Source: Pseudomonadota bacterium
GTDB lineage: Bacteria > Pseudomonadota > Alphaproteobacteria > Acetobacterales > Acetobacteraceae
Reading direction: 5' to 3'
DNA: 15,931 nucleotides
NCBI GenBank assembly: GCA_021807975.1
Contig: JAKBCJ010000061.1
Coordinates: forward strand, 1-15,931
Shown: positions 7,746-15,366 of the stretch, piece after piece
How positions within the stretch are numbered: position 1 is the first letter of the stretch
Layout: each line of letters opens with the position of its first letter
Position numbers and translations under genes: made by a program
Notes under the pieces: model-generated
What the model saw: only the letters and a program-made list of their open reading frames with translations
Told to the model about the DNA's origin: nothing
Databases searched by the model: none

Positions 7746-8736
7746 AGAGTGGCGTCGCATCATGCAGGGCCTGATCGCGGAGCCACCCGGGCGGCATGCC
7801 GTCACGGAAGCGCTGACGCCAATAGCCAACTGCCTGGTCGGTCATCCCAACCAGATCAGGGCGGAAGAACTGCGGGCTTGGGGTGAACATCAAGTAGGCC
7901 TGGGTTTCGTTGGCCACCAGTTCCTCGATCGAGGGATCGTAATCCTGGGAAACCAGAAAACCGCGGAACGCGGTTCGGCTTGGCTCATCGAGGACGTTCG
8001 TCCAAAATTCCCTTGTCCAGGCCGCGTAAGCGGCGTTCGTGAAGAACTCACCGTGCGACAATTCGTGATGCAGGATGGTGGCGCGCATGTCCAAGGTCAC
8101 ACCGCCCTCGCCTAACGCCGGCACGCTGATCAATCCGATCGTCCCGCCCGATACCAGCGCGGTCTGCTGCTGGAGCAGATCGCGCAGCCACGCCTCACCA
8201 TGGGTCAGTTTGATGTTCTGACGCGAGACGGCGGCGAAGAAGCGGGTCAGCGATACCGATCCATAGTCGTGGCCGTAATAGAACGTCTCCGGCGTATCGC
8301 CATTGGCGCGGATCGCGATATCGAGGGCTGCGTCGTCAAGCGCCCGATCATGCGGCTGACCATTCTTTTCGATCATTGCCGCGGCACGATTGAGCATAGC
8401 CCCCTGGCGGGCCAGACTGGCGAAATCAAGTACCAGGATGCGCGGGTTACGGTCGAATCGAAACACATCCAAGGTCGTGGCGTGATTAGCCAGGATCGCC
8501 GCTTCGCTGGCTGTGGTGACGGCGATCGGTGGAACAGCCGGCGCGGAAGGGGTTGGGACGGGCACCAGTTTTGGAGCCGCCGATGGTTTGAACAGCGCCC
8601 ATCCGAAACCGCCCACAGCCGCGACGCCCGCGCAAATGGCGCAACCGACGAACAACCGGCGAGAGCCCCGCCGCGGCGAGATGGTGGGGACCGACCCCGC
8701 TCGGAGTCTGACCGTGTCGTCGTCATGCGGAGCCAT
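7744..8736 (-). CDS. Membrane-anchored HExxH (zinc metallopeptidase-like) protein
   Basis: 330 residues, family not firmly recognised. The N-terminus is a short, probably cytosolic tail (MAPHDDDTVRLRAG, with an acidic-Thr-Val motif at Thr8) with an Arg-rich flank. One membrane segment follows (about 28-49), then a Pro/Ala linker (about 50-75), then a likely periplasmic domain. HHELSHGEFF contains H224-E225-x-x-H228, a zinc-peptidase signature; E277 in EELVANETQAYL, about 50 residues on, is the best third-ligand candidate (gluzincin-like spacing). Aromatic-rich surroundings (YYGHDYG, AWTREFWTNVL) suggest a folded enzyme. The ATG at 8736 has GGGGGA about 9 bases upstream. It is the last gene of a three-gene - strand block, 80 bases after the OmpA gene, and converges with the kinase. 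Envelope remodelling for, or processing of, T6SS parts is a guess from context; a non-catalytic zinc-binding role is possible. Confidence 0.78.
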   Translation of the reverse strand: MAPHDDDTVRLRAGSVPTISPRRGSRRLFVGCAICAGVAAVGGFGWALFKPSAAPKLVPVPTPSAPAVPPIAVTTASEAAILANHATTLDVFRFDRNPRILVLDFASLARQGAMLNRAAAMIEKNGQPHDRALDDAALDIAIRANGDTPETFYYGHDYGSVSLTRFFAAVSRQNIKLTHGEAWLRDLLQQQTALVSGGTIGLISVPALGEGGVTLDMRATILHHELSHGEFFTNAAYAAWTREFWTNVLDEPSRTAFRGFLVSQDYDPSIEELVANETQAYLMFTPSPQFFRPDLVGMTDQAVGYWRQRFRDGMPPGWLRDQALHDATPL

Positions 8737-8760
8737 GCCGACGGTCCCCCGCGCTAGAGC

Positions 8761-8815
8761 TTCATCCGGTCAGCCGGGTGGGCCGAGTCGGATGAACGGG
8801 TGCGATGCGGCATCG
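8761..8815. repeat. Two inverted repeats between the OmpA-like and HExxH genes
   Basis: TTCATCCG (8761-8768) and CGGATGAA (8789-8796) are an exact 8-base pair of arms with a 20-base loop. CGATG-CGG-CATCG (8803-8815) lies directly after the OmpA-like stop on the - strand. Neither is followed by a T tract; a processing site, or partial terminator lowering expression of the last gene, is possible. Confidence 0.45.
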
Positions 8816-8816
8816 A

Positions 8817-9428
8817 TCATGCGTCCAGATTGATCACCCGCACCCGCCGGTTACGGGGTTCTGGCACCTGTTGTCCGGTGGGCACGGCCAGATCGTCCTC
8901 GCCCATGCCGATCGCCTGTAAACGCGAGCGATCGATGTGGTAGGCATTAACCAGATAGTCCACTACGGCATCCGCCCGGCGAGCCGACAGTGCGCGATTG
9001 GCTTCGGGGCTGCCGACAGTGTCGGTGTGGCCTTCGATACGGAAGTGATATTGGGCCAGAGCGGAACTGCTGAGAGCCTTGCCCAACTGGTCCAGCGCCG
9101 CCCGCGCGGCGGGCGTCAGATCGGCAGAGTTGGTCGCGAATTTCACTTCCAGATTGGCCGATGGCGCCTTGGTCGCGACCGGCGCGGCGGCGGCGGCGTG
9201 TGCGGCGCTGCCAGCGTGTTCGACTGCCCCCGCGGGCCTCGGGGTCGCGGCCACTGGACCCGTCGCCCCGGTCGTCGGGCGGATACCGCGCGTTCCGCTG
9301 CCGATCATGCCGGTCGGCTTAAGCGACTTGATGATGTCATCCGCGGACGGGTTCGACTGCGCCAGAACGGGTGTCGCGACAGCCCAGGCAAGCACCGCGC
9401 CCGCCAGAATTGATTTCGTCAACCGCAT
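8817..9428 (-). CDS. Exported OmpA-family peptidoglycan-binding protein
   Basis: 203 residues. It has a Sec signal peptide (MRLTKSILAGAVLAWAVATP, cleavage likely after VLA at residue 23), a segment DDIIKSLKPTGMIGSGTRGI, a low-complexity Ala/Pro linker (about 55-90), and a C-terminal OmpA-like domain (about 92-203). GHTDTVGSPEANRALSARR holds the usual diaminopimelate-binding pair, Asp136 and Arg150, and NRRVRV closes the fold. There is no beta barrel and no lipobox, so it should be soluble in the periplasm and bound to peptidoglycan. The ATG at 9428 has a weak GGGA upstream. It follows the glucosaminidase gene by 90 bases on the same strand. In a T6SS locus such proteins can anchor the membrane complex to the wall (TagL-like role), but TssL here already carries its own OmpA domain, so a second or different job (guiding the hydrolase, protection) should be considered. 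Confidence 0.88.
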   Translation of the reverse strand: MRLTKSILAGAVLAWAVATPVLAQSNPSADDIIKSLKPTGMIGSGTRGIRPTTGATGPVAATPRPAGAVEHAGSAAHAAAAAPVATKAPSANLEVKFATNSADLTPAARAALDQLGKALSSSALAQYHFRIEGHTDTVGSPEANRALSARRADAVVDYLVNAYHIDRSRLQAIGMGEDDLAVPTGQQVPEPRNRRVRVINLDA

Positions 9429-9518
9429 ATTACATTCCCATCCTGGAGATCGGCAATTGATAGCAGTCTCGTTATGATCGGACCAGCATCAAGCGAATTT
9501 TGGCACGCCCGGGAGCGC

Positions 9519-10292
9519 TTATTTATCGTATTGTGTCCAGCCATAGTTATGGATGACCCATTTCAGCGTCATGCCGTAGTCGGGGTCAGTGGCATATATC
9601 CCGGTCAGCGCGTCGGCGAAGGCATCCGGATTGCCGGCCATCTGCATGGCGGGTTTGTAGGGCTGCCCAGTCGCCAGCAGTTTGCCATGCAGGTCGAAAG
9701 CCTCGGTCAGGCTATCGAATTTCCGAAACTTCGCTTCAACGACGATGCTTTTTCCCTCGATCACCTCGCGCGTCGGGCTTTCGACCGCCGGTTCGGTGGG
9801 CAGGGCCTTGATGCCAAAGGGGTTGTTGCTGTCCGGCGGCATGGACGCGCCCCATGCGCTTTCCACGGCCCATTGCGCCATGGTGACGGAGGCCGGCACG
9901 TTCCATCGTTTGCGCGACGCGATGGCCGCTTCGATGACATCAGGAGGTGCCTCACCGAAATGACCAACCTTTGGCGTGGGGCCATTGACCAGCGGATGCG
10001 CCGCCAGGGCGTAATAGGTCGCGCTGCCAGGATCGACGCGTCCCGAAGGCGGCATCATGTTCATCATTACGGCCTGAAACGTCTCGATGGCCAGGGTCGT
10101 GCCGATATCGGCTTCGCCGGTAACCGGGATTGGCGCGTGCGGCTGCGGCAGCCGGTCGTTGAGCAACCCCTGAATCACGAAAACATCGCCCGGCGCGTTC
10201 ACACCCTGCCGGCCCACCGACGTGAAAATCGGCGCGGCGACCCGGCCCATTTCATCGGTGCTGAGGATCGTGGCGGACGGGACCAATCCCAT
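9519..10292 (-). CDS. Glucosaminidase-like peptidoglycan hydrolase (GH73/FlgJ-like), candidate T6SS effector or assembly enzyme
   Basis: 257 residues without signal peptide or membrane segment. Residues about 28-98 resemble a peptidoglycan-binding fold (VFVIQGLLND, then AIETFQAV, then GRVDPGSATYYAL). Residues about 115-257 match N-acetylglucosaminidases of the FlgJ/GH73 type: MAQWAVESAWG with the catalytic-type Glu144, SNNPFGIKA, the KFDSLTEAFDLHGKLL segment, and YATDPDYG before the C-terminal Trp-rich end. The family cuts the glycan chain between GlcNAc and MurNAc. Lack of a signal peptide beside T6SS core genes suggests delivery through the T6SS as an effector, or local wall opening for assembly. 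No obvious dedicated immunity gene is adjacent; the exported OmpA-like protein downstream is the only periplasmic candidate. The ATG at 10292 has AGGAG 7-8 bases upstream. It is the first gene of the - strand block and divergent from tssL. Confidence 0.82.
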   Translation of the reverse strand: MGLVPSATILSTDEMGRVAAPIFTSVGRQGVNAPGDVFVIQGLLNDRLPQPHAPIPVTGEADIGTTLAIETFQAVMMNMMPPSGRVDPGSATYYALAAHPLVNGPTPKVGHFGEAPPDVIEAAIASRKRWNVPASVTMAQWAVESAWGASMPPDSNNPFGIKALPTEPAVESPTREVIEGKSIVVEAKFRKFDSLTEAFDLHGKLLATGQPYKPAMQMAGNPDAFADALTGIYATDPDYGMTLKWVIHNYGWTQYDK

Positions 10293-10335
10293 GGCGAATC
10301 TCCTAAGTGATCATTGAGATATAACCGAATCGTTC

Positions 10336-10358
10336 GGCGGAAGGCACCTTCCTCCGCC
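10336..10358. repeat. Bulged hairpin in the divergent region
   Basis: GGCGG (10336-10340) pairs with CCGCC (10354-10358), and AAGG (10341-10344) pairs with CCTT (10347-10350), around a CA loop with a CCT bulge. It lies upstream of the probable - strand -10 word. Confidence 0.4.
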
Positions 10359-10436
10359 CGCCATGACGGGCTCCGCGGTCCGTGCATCCACTTGGAGCCG
10401 TTATTTCTTCGTAGCCCCCAAGTCTGACGAAAACGA

Positions 10437-10466
10437 CTGCCAAGGTCGCATTTTCGAGTCTAGAAT
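10437..10466 (+). promoter_or_regulatory. Possible sigma-70-type promoter for tssL
   Basis: CTGCCA (10437-10442, 4 of 6 to the -35 consensus) lies 18 bases before TAGAAT (10461-10466, 5 of 6 to the -10 consensus). Transcription would begin near 10473, leaving a leader of about 68 bases. Alphaproteobacterial promoters are loose, so this is only a candidate. Confidence 0.35.
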
Positions 10467-10528
10467 GATACGGAGTGCGATGAAAGCCAGGCTGAACGAT
10501 CAAGGCCCGGTGGCAGGCAGTCTCCGTC

Positions 10529-10533
10529 AGAGG
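10529..10533 (+). promoter_or_regulatory. Ribosome binding site that fixes the TTG start of tssL
   Basis: AGAGG ends seven bases before the TTG at 10541. The nearby ATG at 10480 is in another frame, and the next in-frame starts would remove the conserved N-terminal DRTVIRP motif. Confidence 0.6.
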
Positions 10534-10540
10534 TAGAATT

Positions 10541-11914
10541 TTGAGCGACAACCCGTTCGACGAGCCGGAAGACCAGGATCGGACGGTTATTCGCCCGACC
10601 CCCGGTGGCAGGCGCGGTGTGTCCCTGTCGCCGCCAACGGCCGCTGGGCCCGTGGCGACGTCTCCGCCGCCGCGCCCGATTCAGGCGGCACCGGTTTTGA
10701 GTGGCATCGGGGCCGAAATGGCATCGCTGGGCGACAACAAGCTGCTCGTGGCGGCGGCGCCCCTGCTGCAACTGCTGGCCCGGCTGCGCAACACCGCCAA
10801 TCCTCCCGATGCCAGTGATTTAGGCGCCCGGGTGCTGGCGGAACTACGTAAATTCGAGCAAGCGGCGCGTGACGGGGGCGTGCCGATGGAGCAACTGCGC
10901 CCGGCGCATTATGCGCTGTGCGCCAGTCTGGATGACGTCGTGCTGAATACGCCATGGGGCAGCAACAGCGCCTGGGTGCGGTCAAACCTGGTGGCGAGTT
11001 TTCACCCCGGCGCCGCCGGCGGGGAGCGTTTCATCTCGGTCCTGGGTAAGCTGCGGCAGCAGCCGGGACCGAATTTGGCGGTCCTCGAACTGATGTATTT
11101 CTGCCTGTCGCTCGGCTTCGTCGGGCCATTTCGCGATACGCCAGGCGGGATGATGGCGCTGGAACGCCTGCGCTTGGAGGTGGCGGCGGACATCGCGGCA
11201 CAGATACAGGCCGTGCCGGCCGAGTTGTCGCCGCAATGGCAAGGCGTCGATGCCAGGTTTCGCCCGAAACGCAATGCGCTGCCGGTCTGGGTGGCGGTGT
11301 CGGCGGCGCTTGCGGTGATTGGCGGGATGTTCATGGTCAGCCTGCGCGACCTTAATGCCGCTTCGGACATGCTGGTCTCCCGAGCGCTGGCCAGCGCCCC
11401 GTCGCACATGCCTGACATCGTTCGCGCGGCACTGCCGGTTGCCCCGGCGCCGGTACCGCACGAACCCACCGCGGTCGATCAGATCCAGGCGGCTTTGGCA
11501 GCCGAAATCGACCGCAAGCAACTGGCAGTCCTTGGTGCCGACACCACGCCGGTGATCCGGGTGCCCGCGGGGCTATTGTTCCCGGCCGGCAGCGCGAAGC
11601 TGTCAGCATCGGCCATTCCGCTATTGGAACACGCCGCCGCCGCGATGCGCCCCCTATCCGGCCCTGTTACCGTGCTGGGCTTCACCGACAACACGCCGAT
11701 TCACACCGTTCAGTTCCCGTCCAATTTTCAGCTTTCGTCGGCCCGGGCAAAGGCTGTGCAAGCAGTCATCCAGCGGGCCCTCGGGCGCGCACGTCATGTA
11801 ACCGCTGAAGGCCGATCGGATGCCGACCCGATCGCTTCCAACGCCAGTGCGGAAGGGCGGGAACAGAACCGCCGCATCGAGATCGTGCTGCATCGGCTGG
11901 AGAGCGGCCGATGA
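10541..11914 (+). CDS. tssL: T6SS inner-membrane protein TssL (DotU) fused to an OmpA-like domain
   Basis: 457 residues with a TTG start supported by AGAGG upstream. A cytosolic tail with DQDRTVIRPTPGGRRG (Thr15) is followed by a Pro-rich stretch. The DotU domain (about 55-225) has the family marks: CASLDDVVLNTPWG, SNLVASFHPGAAGGERF, and LELMYFCLSLGFVGPFR. One membrane helix follows (about 249-271, VWVAVSAALAVIGGMFMVSL), then a periplasmic linker and an OmpA-like peptidoglycan-binding domain (about 338-452: PAGLLFPAGSAKLS, GFTDNTPIH, SSARAKAV, NRRIEIVLH). This is the 'evolved' TssL form in which TagL is fused. TssL forms the envelope-spanning complex with TssM and TssJ. In Agrobacterium tumefaciens PpkA phosphorylates TssL at Thr14 in a similar N-terminal motif, and Fha then binds it; Thr15 is the counterpart here. 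The stop overlaps the tssM start (ATGA), so the two are coupled. Confidence 0.95.
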   Translation: MSDNPFDEPEDQDRTVIRPTPGGRRGVSLSPPTAAGPVATSPPPRPIQAAPVLSGIGAEMASLGDNKLLVAAAPLLQLLARLRNTANPPDASDLGARVLAELRKFEQAARDGGVPMEQLRPAHYALCASLDDVVLNTPWGSNSAWVRSNLVASFHPGAAGGERFISVLGKLRQQPGPNLAVLELMYFCLSLGFVGPFRDTPGGMMALERLRLEVAADIAAQIQAVPAELSPQWQGVDARFRPKRNALPVWVAVSAALAVIGGMFMVSLRDLNAASDMLVSRALASAPSHMPDIVRAALPVAPAPVPHEPTAVDQIQAALAAEIDRKQLAVLGADTTPVIRVPAGLLFPAGSAKLSASAIPLLEHAAAAMRPLSGPVTVLGFTDNTPIHTVQFPSNFQLSSARAKAVQAVIQRALGRARHVTAEGRSDADPIASNASAEGREQNRRIEIVLHRLESGR

Positions 11915-14900
11915 CGCGGATTGCCCTCGCCCGCTGGCTGATCAGCCTGATCGGCACGCTGGCGTTGTCCGGGTTGGTCTGGTTGTTCGGGCCGTTGCTG
12001 CCGGTGATGGAGGACACGCTGCCCCGCCTCGCCGTCGTGGGGCTGATGCTGGTGCTATGGGCGTGTATCAACCTGCTGATCGACCTGTCTCGGAGCAGCC
12101 GTGATCGGGCGCTTAGCACGGGCGTTGCGGCCAGCGCGACAGCCGAGGAAGCGGCGGCGATCCAAGGCGGGCTGGCCAAGGCGTTGGCGCTGCTAAAGAA
12201 AAAGCAGAGAGGCCAGGGCTATTTATATGAGCAGCCTTGGTATGTAATCATCGGTCCGCCCGGCGCGGGCAAGACGACCGCCCTGTTGAACGCCGGGTTG
12301 CGCTTTCCGCTGGCCGCCGAGATGGGGCAGGGCGCGGTGGCGGGTGTTGGCGGCACCCGCCTTTGCGACTGGTGGTTTACTGATGAGGCGGTGCTGATCG
12401 ATACCGCCGGCCGCTATACCACTCAGGATTCCGACGCGTCGGTCGATCGGGCCGGTTGGGACGCGTTTCTTGATCTGCTCAAGCGCACCCGGCCGCGTCA
12501 GCCGCTGAACGGCGTGATCGTGGCCATCGCGCTGTCCGACATTGCCGCCAATTCGGTCCAGGATACGACGCGGCATGCCAGGGCGATCAGTGAGCGTGTG
12601 CGGGAACTGGAGACGCGGCTTGGCATCCGGCTTCCTGTCTATGCGCTATTCACCAAAGCCGACCTGATCGTCGGGTTCAGCGAGTATTTCGACGATCTGG
12701 ACCGTGACAGCCGCCGTCAGGTTTGGGGGGTGACGTTGCCGCATGAGGCCGGGACCATCGCCGCCGCACCGGACCCGGCGACCATCGCGGCACGCCTCAT
12801 GCAGTTGGCCGAACGCTTGAACCAACGGCTGGTCGCGCGCCTGGCGAGCGAACCGAGTGCCGAACGGCGGGCGCTGATCGCGGGATTTCCCGCCCAGGTG
12901 GCGAGCCTGGCGGAACCGCTCGCCCGGTTTTTGGACGAAGCTTTCGGTGCCACCCCGGTGCCATTGCTGCGTGGCGCTTATTTCGCGTCCGGCACTCAGG
13001 AGGGAACACCGATCGACCGGCTGACCGGGGTATTGAGCCGCAGTTTCGGCCTTGACCAGCGCCGCGCCGCCACTTTGCGGCCGGAGCAGGGGCGCAGCTA
13101 TTTCCTCGGCGACTTGCTGACGCGCGTGGTGTTCGGCGAAGCGATGCTGGCGTCGGACAACCCGATCGCGCGCAAGCGGCTGTTTCTGCTGCGCACGGCG
13201 ATCTGTTCGGTTGCCGGGATCGCCGTCCTGGCGGCAGGCATCGTGTTGTGGCGCGTGCATGGCGCTGAAACCGCCACTATCGAAAGGGTCAACCTGGCCT
13301 TATCGGGGTATGAGCAGACCGCCGGCAAGCTGCCGCTTGATCCGGTATCCGACGACGATCTGCGCCAGTTGGTTCCGCTGCTGGATCAGGCGGCCGCACT
13401 GGCGCACGACACCGGGGAAGGAGCCGACGCCATTGGTACGGGCCTCGGGTTGTCGCAGGCGGGGAAGCTGGGGGAAGCCGCGCGCACTGTTTATCGCCAT
13501 GCCCTGGAACGCGCCCTGTTGCCGCGCCTGATCTGGCGGCTGGAAACGCAGATGCGCGGTAATCTGGCCCGTCCTGATTTCCTGTATGAGGCCACGCGGA
13601 TTTATTTGATGCTTGGCAACATAGGTTCGCTCGACCGTGAATCGGTGAGCGAATGGATGGGCCTGGATTGGCAGGCGACATACCCCGGGGCCGACGCGGC
13701 GCCAATGCGCCAGGATCTTGCCGTTCATCTCCACGCGCTGCTGTCCGACGCTTTGCCGACGGTCCAGTTGGATGGTCGGCTGATCGGCCAGGCACGGGCC
13801 AGTTTCAGTCAGGTCACGCTCGCCCAGCGGGTCTATGCGCGCATTCGCGGTTCAGCCGCGGCGCAGCGGCTGGCGCCATGGCGACCTGTCGATGCGCTTG
13901 GCCCGGCCGGCGCTCGGCTGTTCGTGCGGGCCTCTGGCCACAAACTGACTGATGGCATAGCCGGCCTGTTTACCCATGACGGCTTTGTCAGCGTGCTGCT
14001 GCCGTCGATCGCCCCCGCCGCGCAGTCGGTGGCGGCGGAAAGTTGGGTGCTTGGCCAGAAAACCGAGCTGGATCCGAACGGCGCTGCGATGCGCGACGTG
14101 CAAAACGCTGTCGTGGCGATGTACGCCGCCGAGGATATCGAGGTCTGGGACCGCATGCTTGGGGATCTGGAAGTGGTGCCGCTGCGCAGCCTGACCCAGG
14201 CGGCACAGGACCTTTATATCATGTCTTCCCGGCAATCGCCGTTACGGGCCCTGCTATCCAGTGTGGTGCATGAGGTGACTCTGACCGCGCCGGCCGGACC
14301 GACTCCCACCGGAGCGTCGCGGTTGCAGGGGCTGCTTGGTCCTGCCGTCGCGGCAGCGAGCACGGCTAACACGCAGGCGGGGGAGAGCGTCGCCGAACAT
14401 TTCAGGCCGCTGCGCGACCTGCTGGGTGATGGCGGGGTCAGTCAGCTCGACCCCGCGCTGCAATCGCTTTATGATTTGCAGCAGCAGTTGGCGAAACTCG
14501 CTGCCGCCCCGATCGGCAGCACCGCGCCGCCACTGCCGTCCGGCAATGATCCCGCGGTGCTGTTGCGTGCCCAGGCTGCAAGGCTGCCGCAACCGCTGTC
14601 GCGTTGGATGACGGCGATGGCGGCCAGCGGAACGGCGCTGCGCAGCGGCAATGCGCGTCAGCAGATCAGCACCGCCTGGAACGCGCCGGGCGGACCAGCG
14701 TCGTTCTGCGCGCAATCGGTCAAGGGGCATTTTCCCTTCGATCGCACGGCCACGGCGGATCTGCCGCTTGACGATTTCAGCCGGCTGATGGCGTCCGGCG
14801 GCGTGCTGGATGGTTTCTTCAACACGCAACTGGCGCCATTTGCCGATACCACCGGCAAGGTCTGGAAGCCGAAGTCACCCGATGGCGCTACCCCGCCGGT

Positions 14901-15366
14901 GTCGGCCGACGACATCGCCCAGTTTCAGCGCGCCGCCAGCTTGCGTGATCTGTTCTTTCCCGACGGTGCCACCACCCCGGTCATCCGGTTCGACATCACG
15001 CCGGTGTCGCTGGACCCCGTCTCGACCTCGGTGACGCTGGATTTGGATGGCACCGAGGTTCGGTTCGCTCATGGGCTGTCGCAGGCTTCGCAAATCAGCT
15101 GGCCTGGCGCCAATCACATGAGAAATGCTCGGATTCTGTTCGATCCACCGATCGCGGATGGCGGGTTGCCGGCCGAAAGCGGACCTTGGGCCTTGTTCCG
15201 GCTGATGGCGCACGCGCGCCTGCAACCGGACGCCAAGGGGGAGCACATTATTGCCACATTTCAGCAAGGGGATCGGCGCGCGGCTTTCGATGTCCACCCG
15301 ATCGGCGGGGGCAATCCGTTCGGCGCGGGTTTGACCGAGGCGTTCCGCTGCCCGGCGGTGCCATGA
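11911..15366 (+). CDS. tssM: T6SS membrane complex ATPase-like protein TssM (IcmF/VasK)
   Basis: 1151 residues, the usual length. Two N-terminal membrane helices (about 8-30 and 36-55) precede a cytosolic P-loop domain with Walker A GPPGAGKT (115-122, Lys121) and Walker B-like VLIDTAGRY (Asp164); LFTKADLI, the G-protein-like base motif, is also present. A third helix (about 427-450, ICSVAGIAVLAAGIVLW) leads to a large periplasmic part ending in the IcmF C-terminal module (PWALFRLM near the end, then NPFGAGLTEAFRCP). TssM bridges TssL in the inner membrane to the TssJ lipoprotein in the outer membrane. Both nucleotide motifs are intact; in some TssM proteins they are lost. The ATG overlaps the tssL stop by ATGA. 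No tssJ, tssK, tssB/C or tssF/G is inside the window, so the rest of the system must lie downstream or elsewhere. Confidence 0.97.
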   Translation: MTRIALARWLISLIGTLALSGLVWLFGPLLPVMEDTLPRLAVVGLMLVLWACINLLIDLSRSSRDRALSTGVAASATAEEAAAIQGGLAKALALLKKKQRGQGYLYEQPWYVIIGPPGAGKTTALLNAGLRFPLAAEMGQGAVAGVGGTRLCDWWFTDEAVLIDTAGRYTTQDSDASVDRAGWDAFLDLLKRTRPRQPLNGVIVAIALSDIAANSVQDTTRHARAISERVRELETRLGIRLPVYALFTKADLIVGFSEYFDDLDRDSRRQVWGVTLPHEAGTIAAAPDPATIAARLMQLAERLNQRLVARLASEPSAERRALIAGFPAQVASLAEPLARFLDEAFGATPVPLLRGAYFASGTQEGTPIDRLTGVLSRSFGLDQRRAATLRPEQGRSYFLGDLLTRVVFGEAMLASDNPIARKRLFLLRTAICSVAGIAVLAAGIVLWRVHGAETATIERVNLALSGYEQTAGKLPLDPVSDDDLRQLVPLLDQAAALAHDTGEGADAIGTGLGLSQAGKLGEAARTVYRHALERALLPRLIWRLETQMRGNLARPDFLYEATRIYLMLGNIGSLDRESVSEWMGLDWQATYPGADAAPMRQDLAVHLHALLSDALPTVQLDGRLIGQARASFSQVTLAQRVYARIRGSAAAQRLAPWRPVDALGPAGARLFVRASGHKLTDGIAGLFTHDGFVSVLLPSIAPAAQSVAAESWVLGQKTELDPNGAAMRDVQNAVVAMYAAEDIEVWDRMLGDLEVVPLRSLTQAAQDLYIMSSRQSPLRALLSSVVHEVTLTAPAGPTPTGASRLQGLLGPAVAAASTANTQAGESVAEHFRPLRDLLGDGGVSQLDPALQSLYDLQQQLAKLAAAPIGSTAPPLPSGNDPAVLLRAQAARLPQPLSRWMTAMAASGTALRSGNARQQISTAWNAPGGPASFCAQSVKGHFPFDRTATADLPLDDFSRLMASGGVLDGFFNTQLAPFADTTGKVWKPKSPDGATPPVSADDIAQFQRAASLRDLFFPDGATTPVIRFDITPVSLDPVSTSVTLDLDGTEVRFAHGLSQASQISWPGANHMRNARILFDPPIADGGLPAESGPWALFRLMAHARLQPDAKGEHIIATFQQGDRRAAFDVHPIGGGNPFGAGLTEAFRCPAVP

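Larger units (their letters stand above)
10293..10540. promoter_or_regulatory. Divergent promoter region between the hydrolase block and tssL
   Basis: These 248 bases have no supported gene and are locally less GC-rich near both ends. For the - strand, the best -10-like word is TATATC (complement of 10318-10323), about 26 bases before the ATG, with no convincing -35. For the + strand see the separate promoter entry. Two hairpin-forming repeats lie between them: GGCGGAAGG-CA-CCTT...CCGCC (10336-10358) and GGCTCC...GGAGCC (10369-10374 with 10394-10399). They could be operators or RNA structures. No sigma-54 (-24/-12) site was found. Confidence 0.5.

Noticed and set aside
9429..9518. Promoter between the glucosaminidase and OmpA-like genes
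   Set aside because: TTGATG and CATAAC/TATCAA words exist on the - strand, but the spacings (about 10 and 24 bases) do not fit a sigma-70 promoter.
9474..10310. 278-codon + strand frame opposite the glucosaminidase gene
   Set aside because: Arg/His/Gly-rich shadow; the - strand has the GH73 motifs and an AGGAG site.
12646..13260. 204-codon - strand frame inside tssM
   Set aside because: Lies wholly within an intact tssM; composition is that of an antisense shadow.
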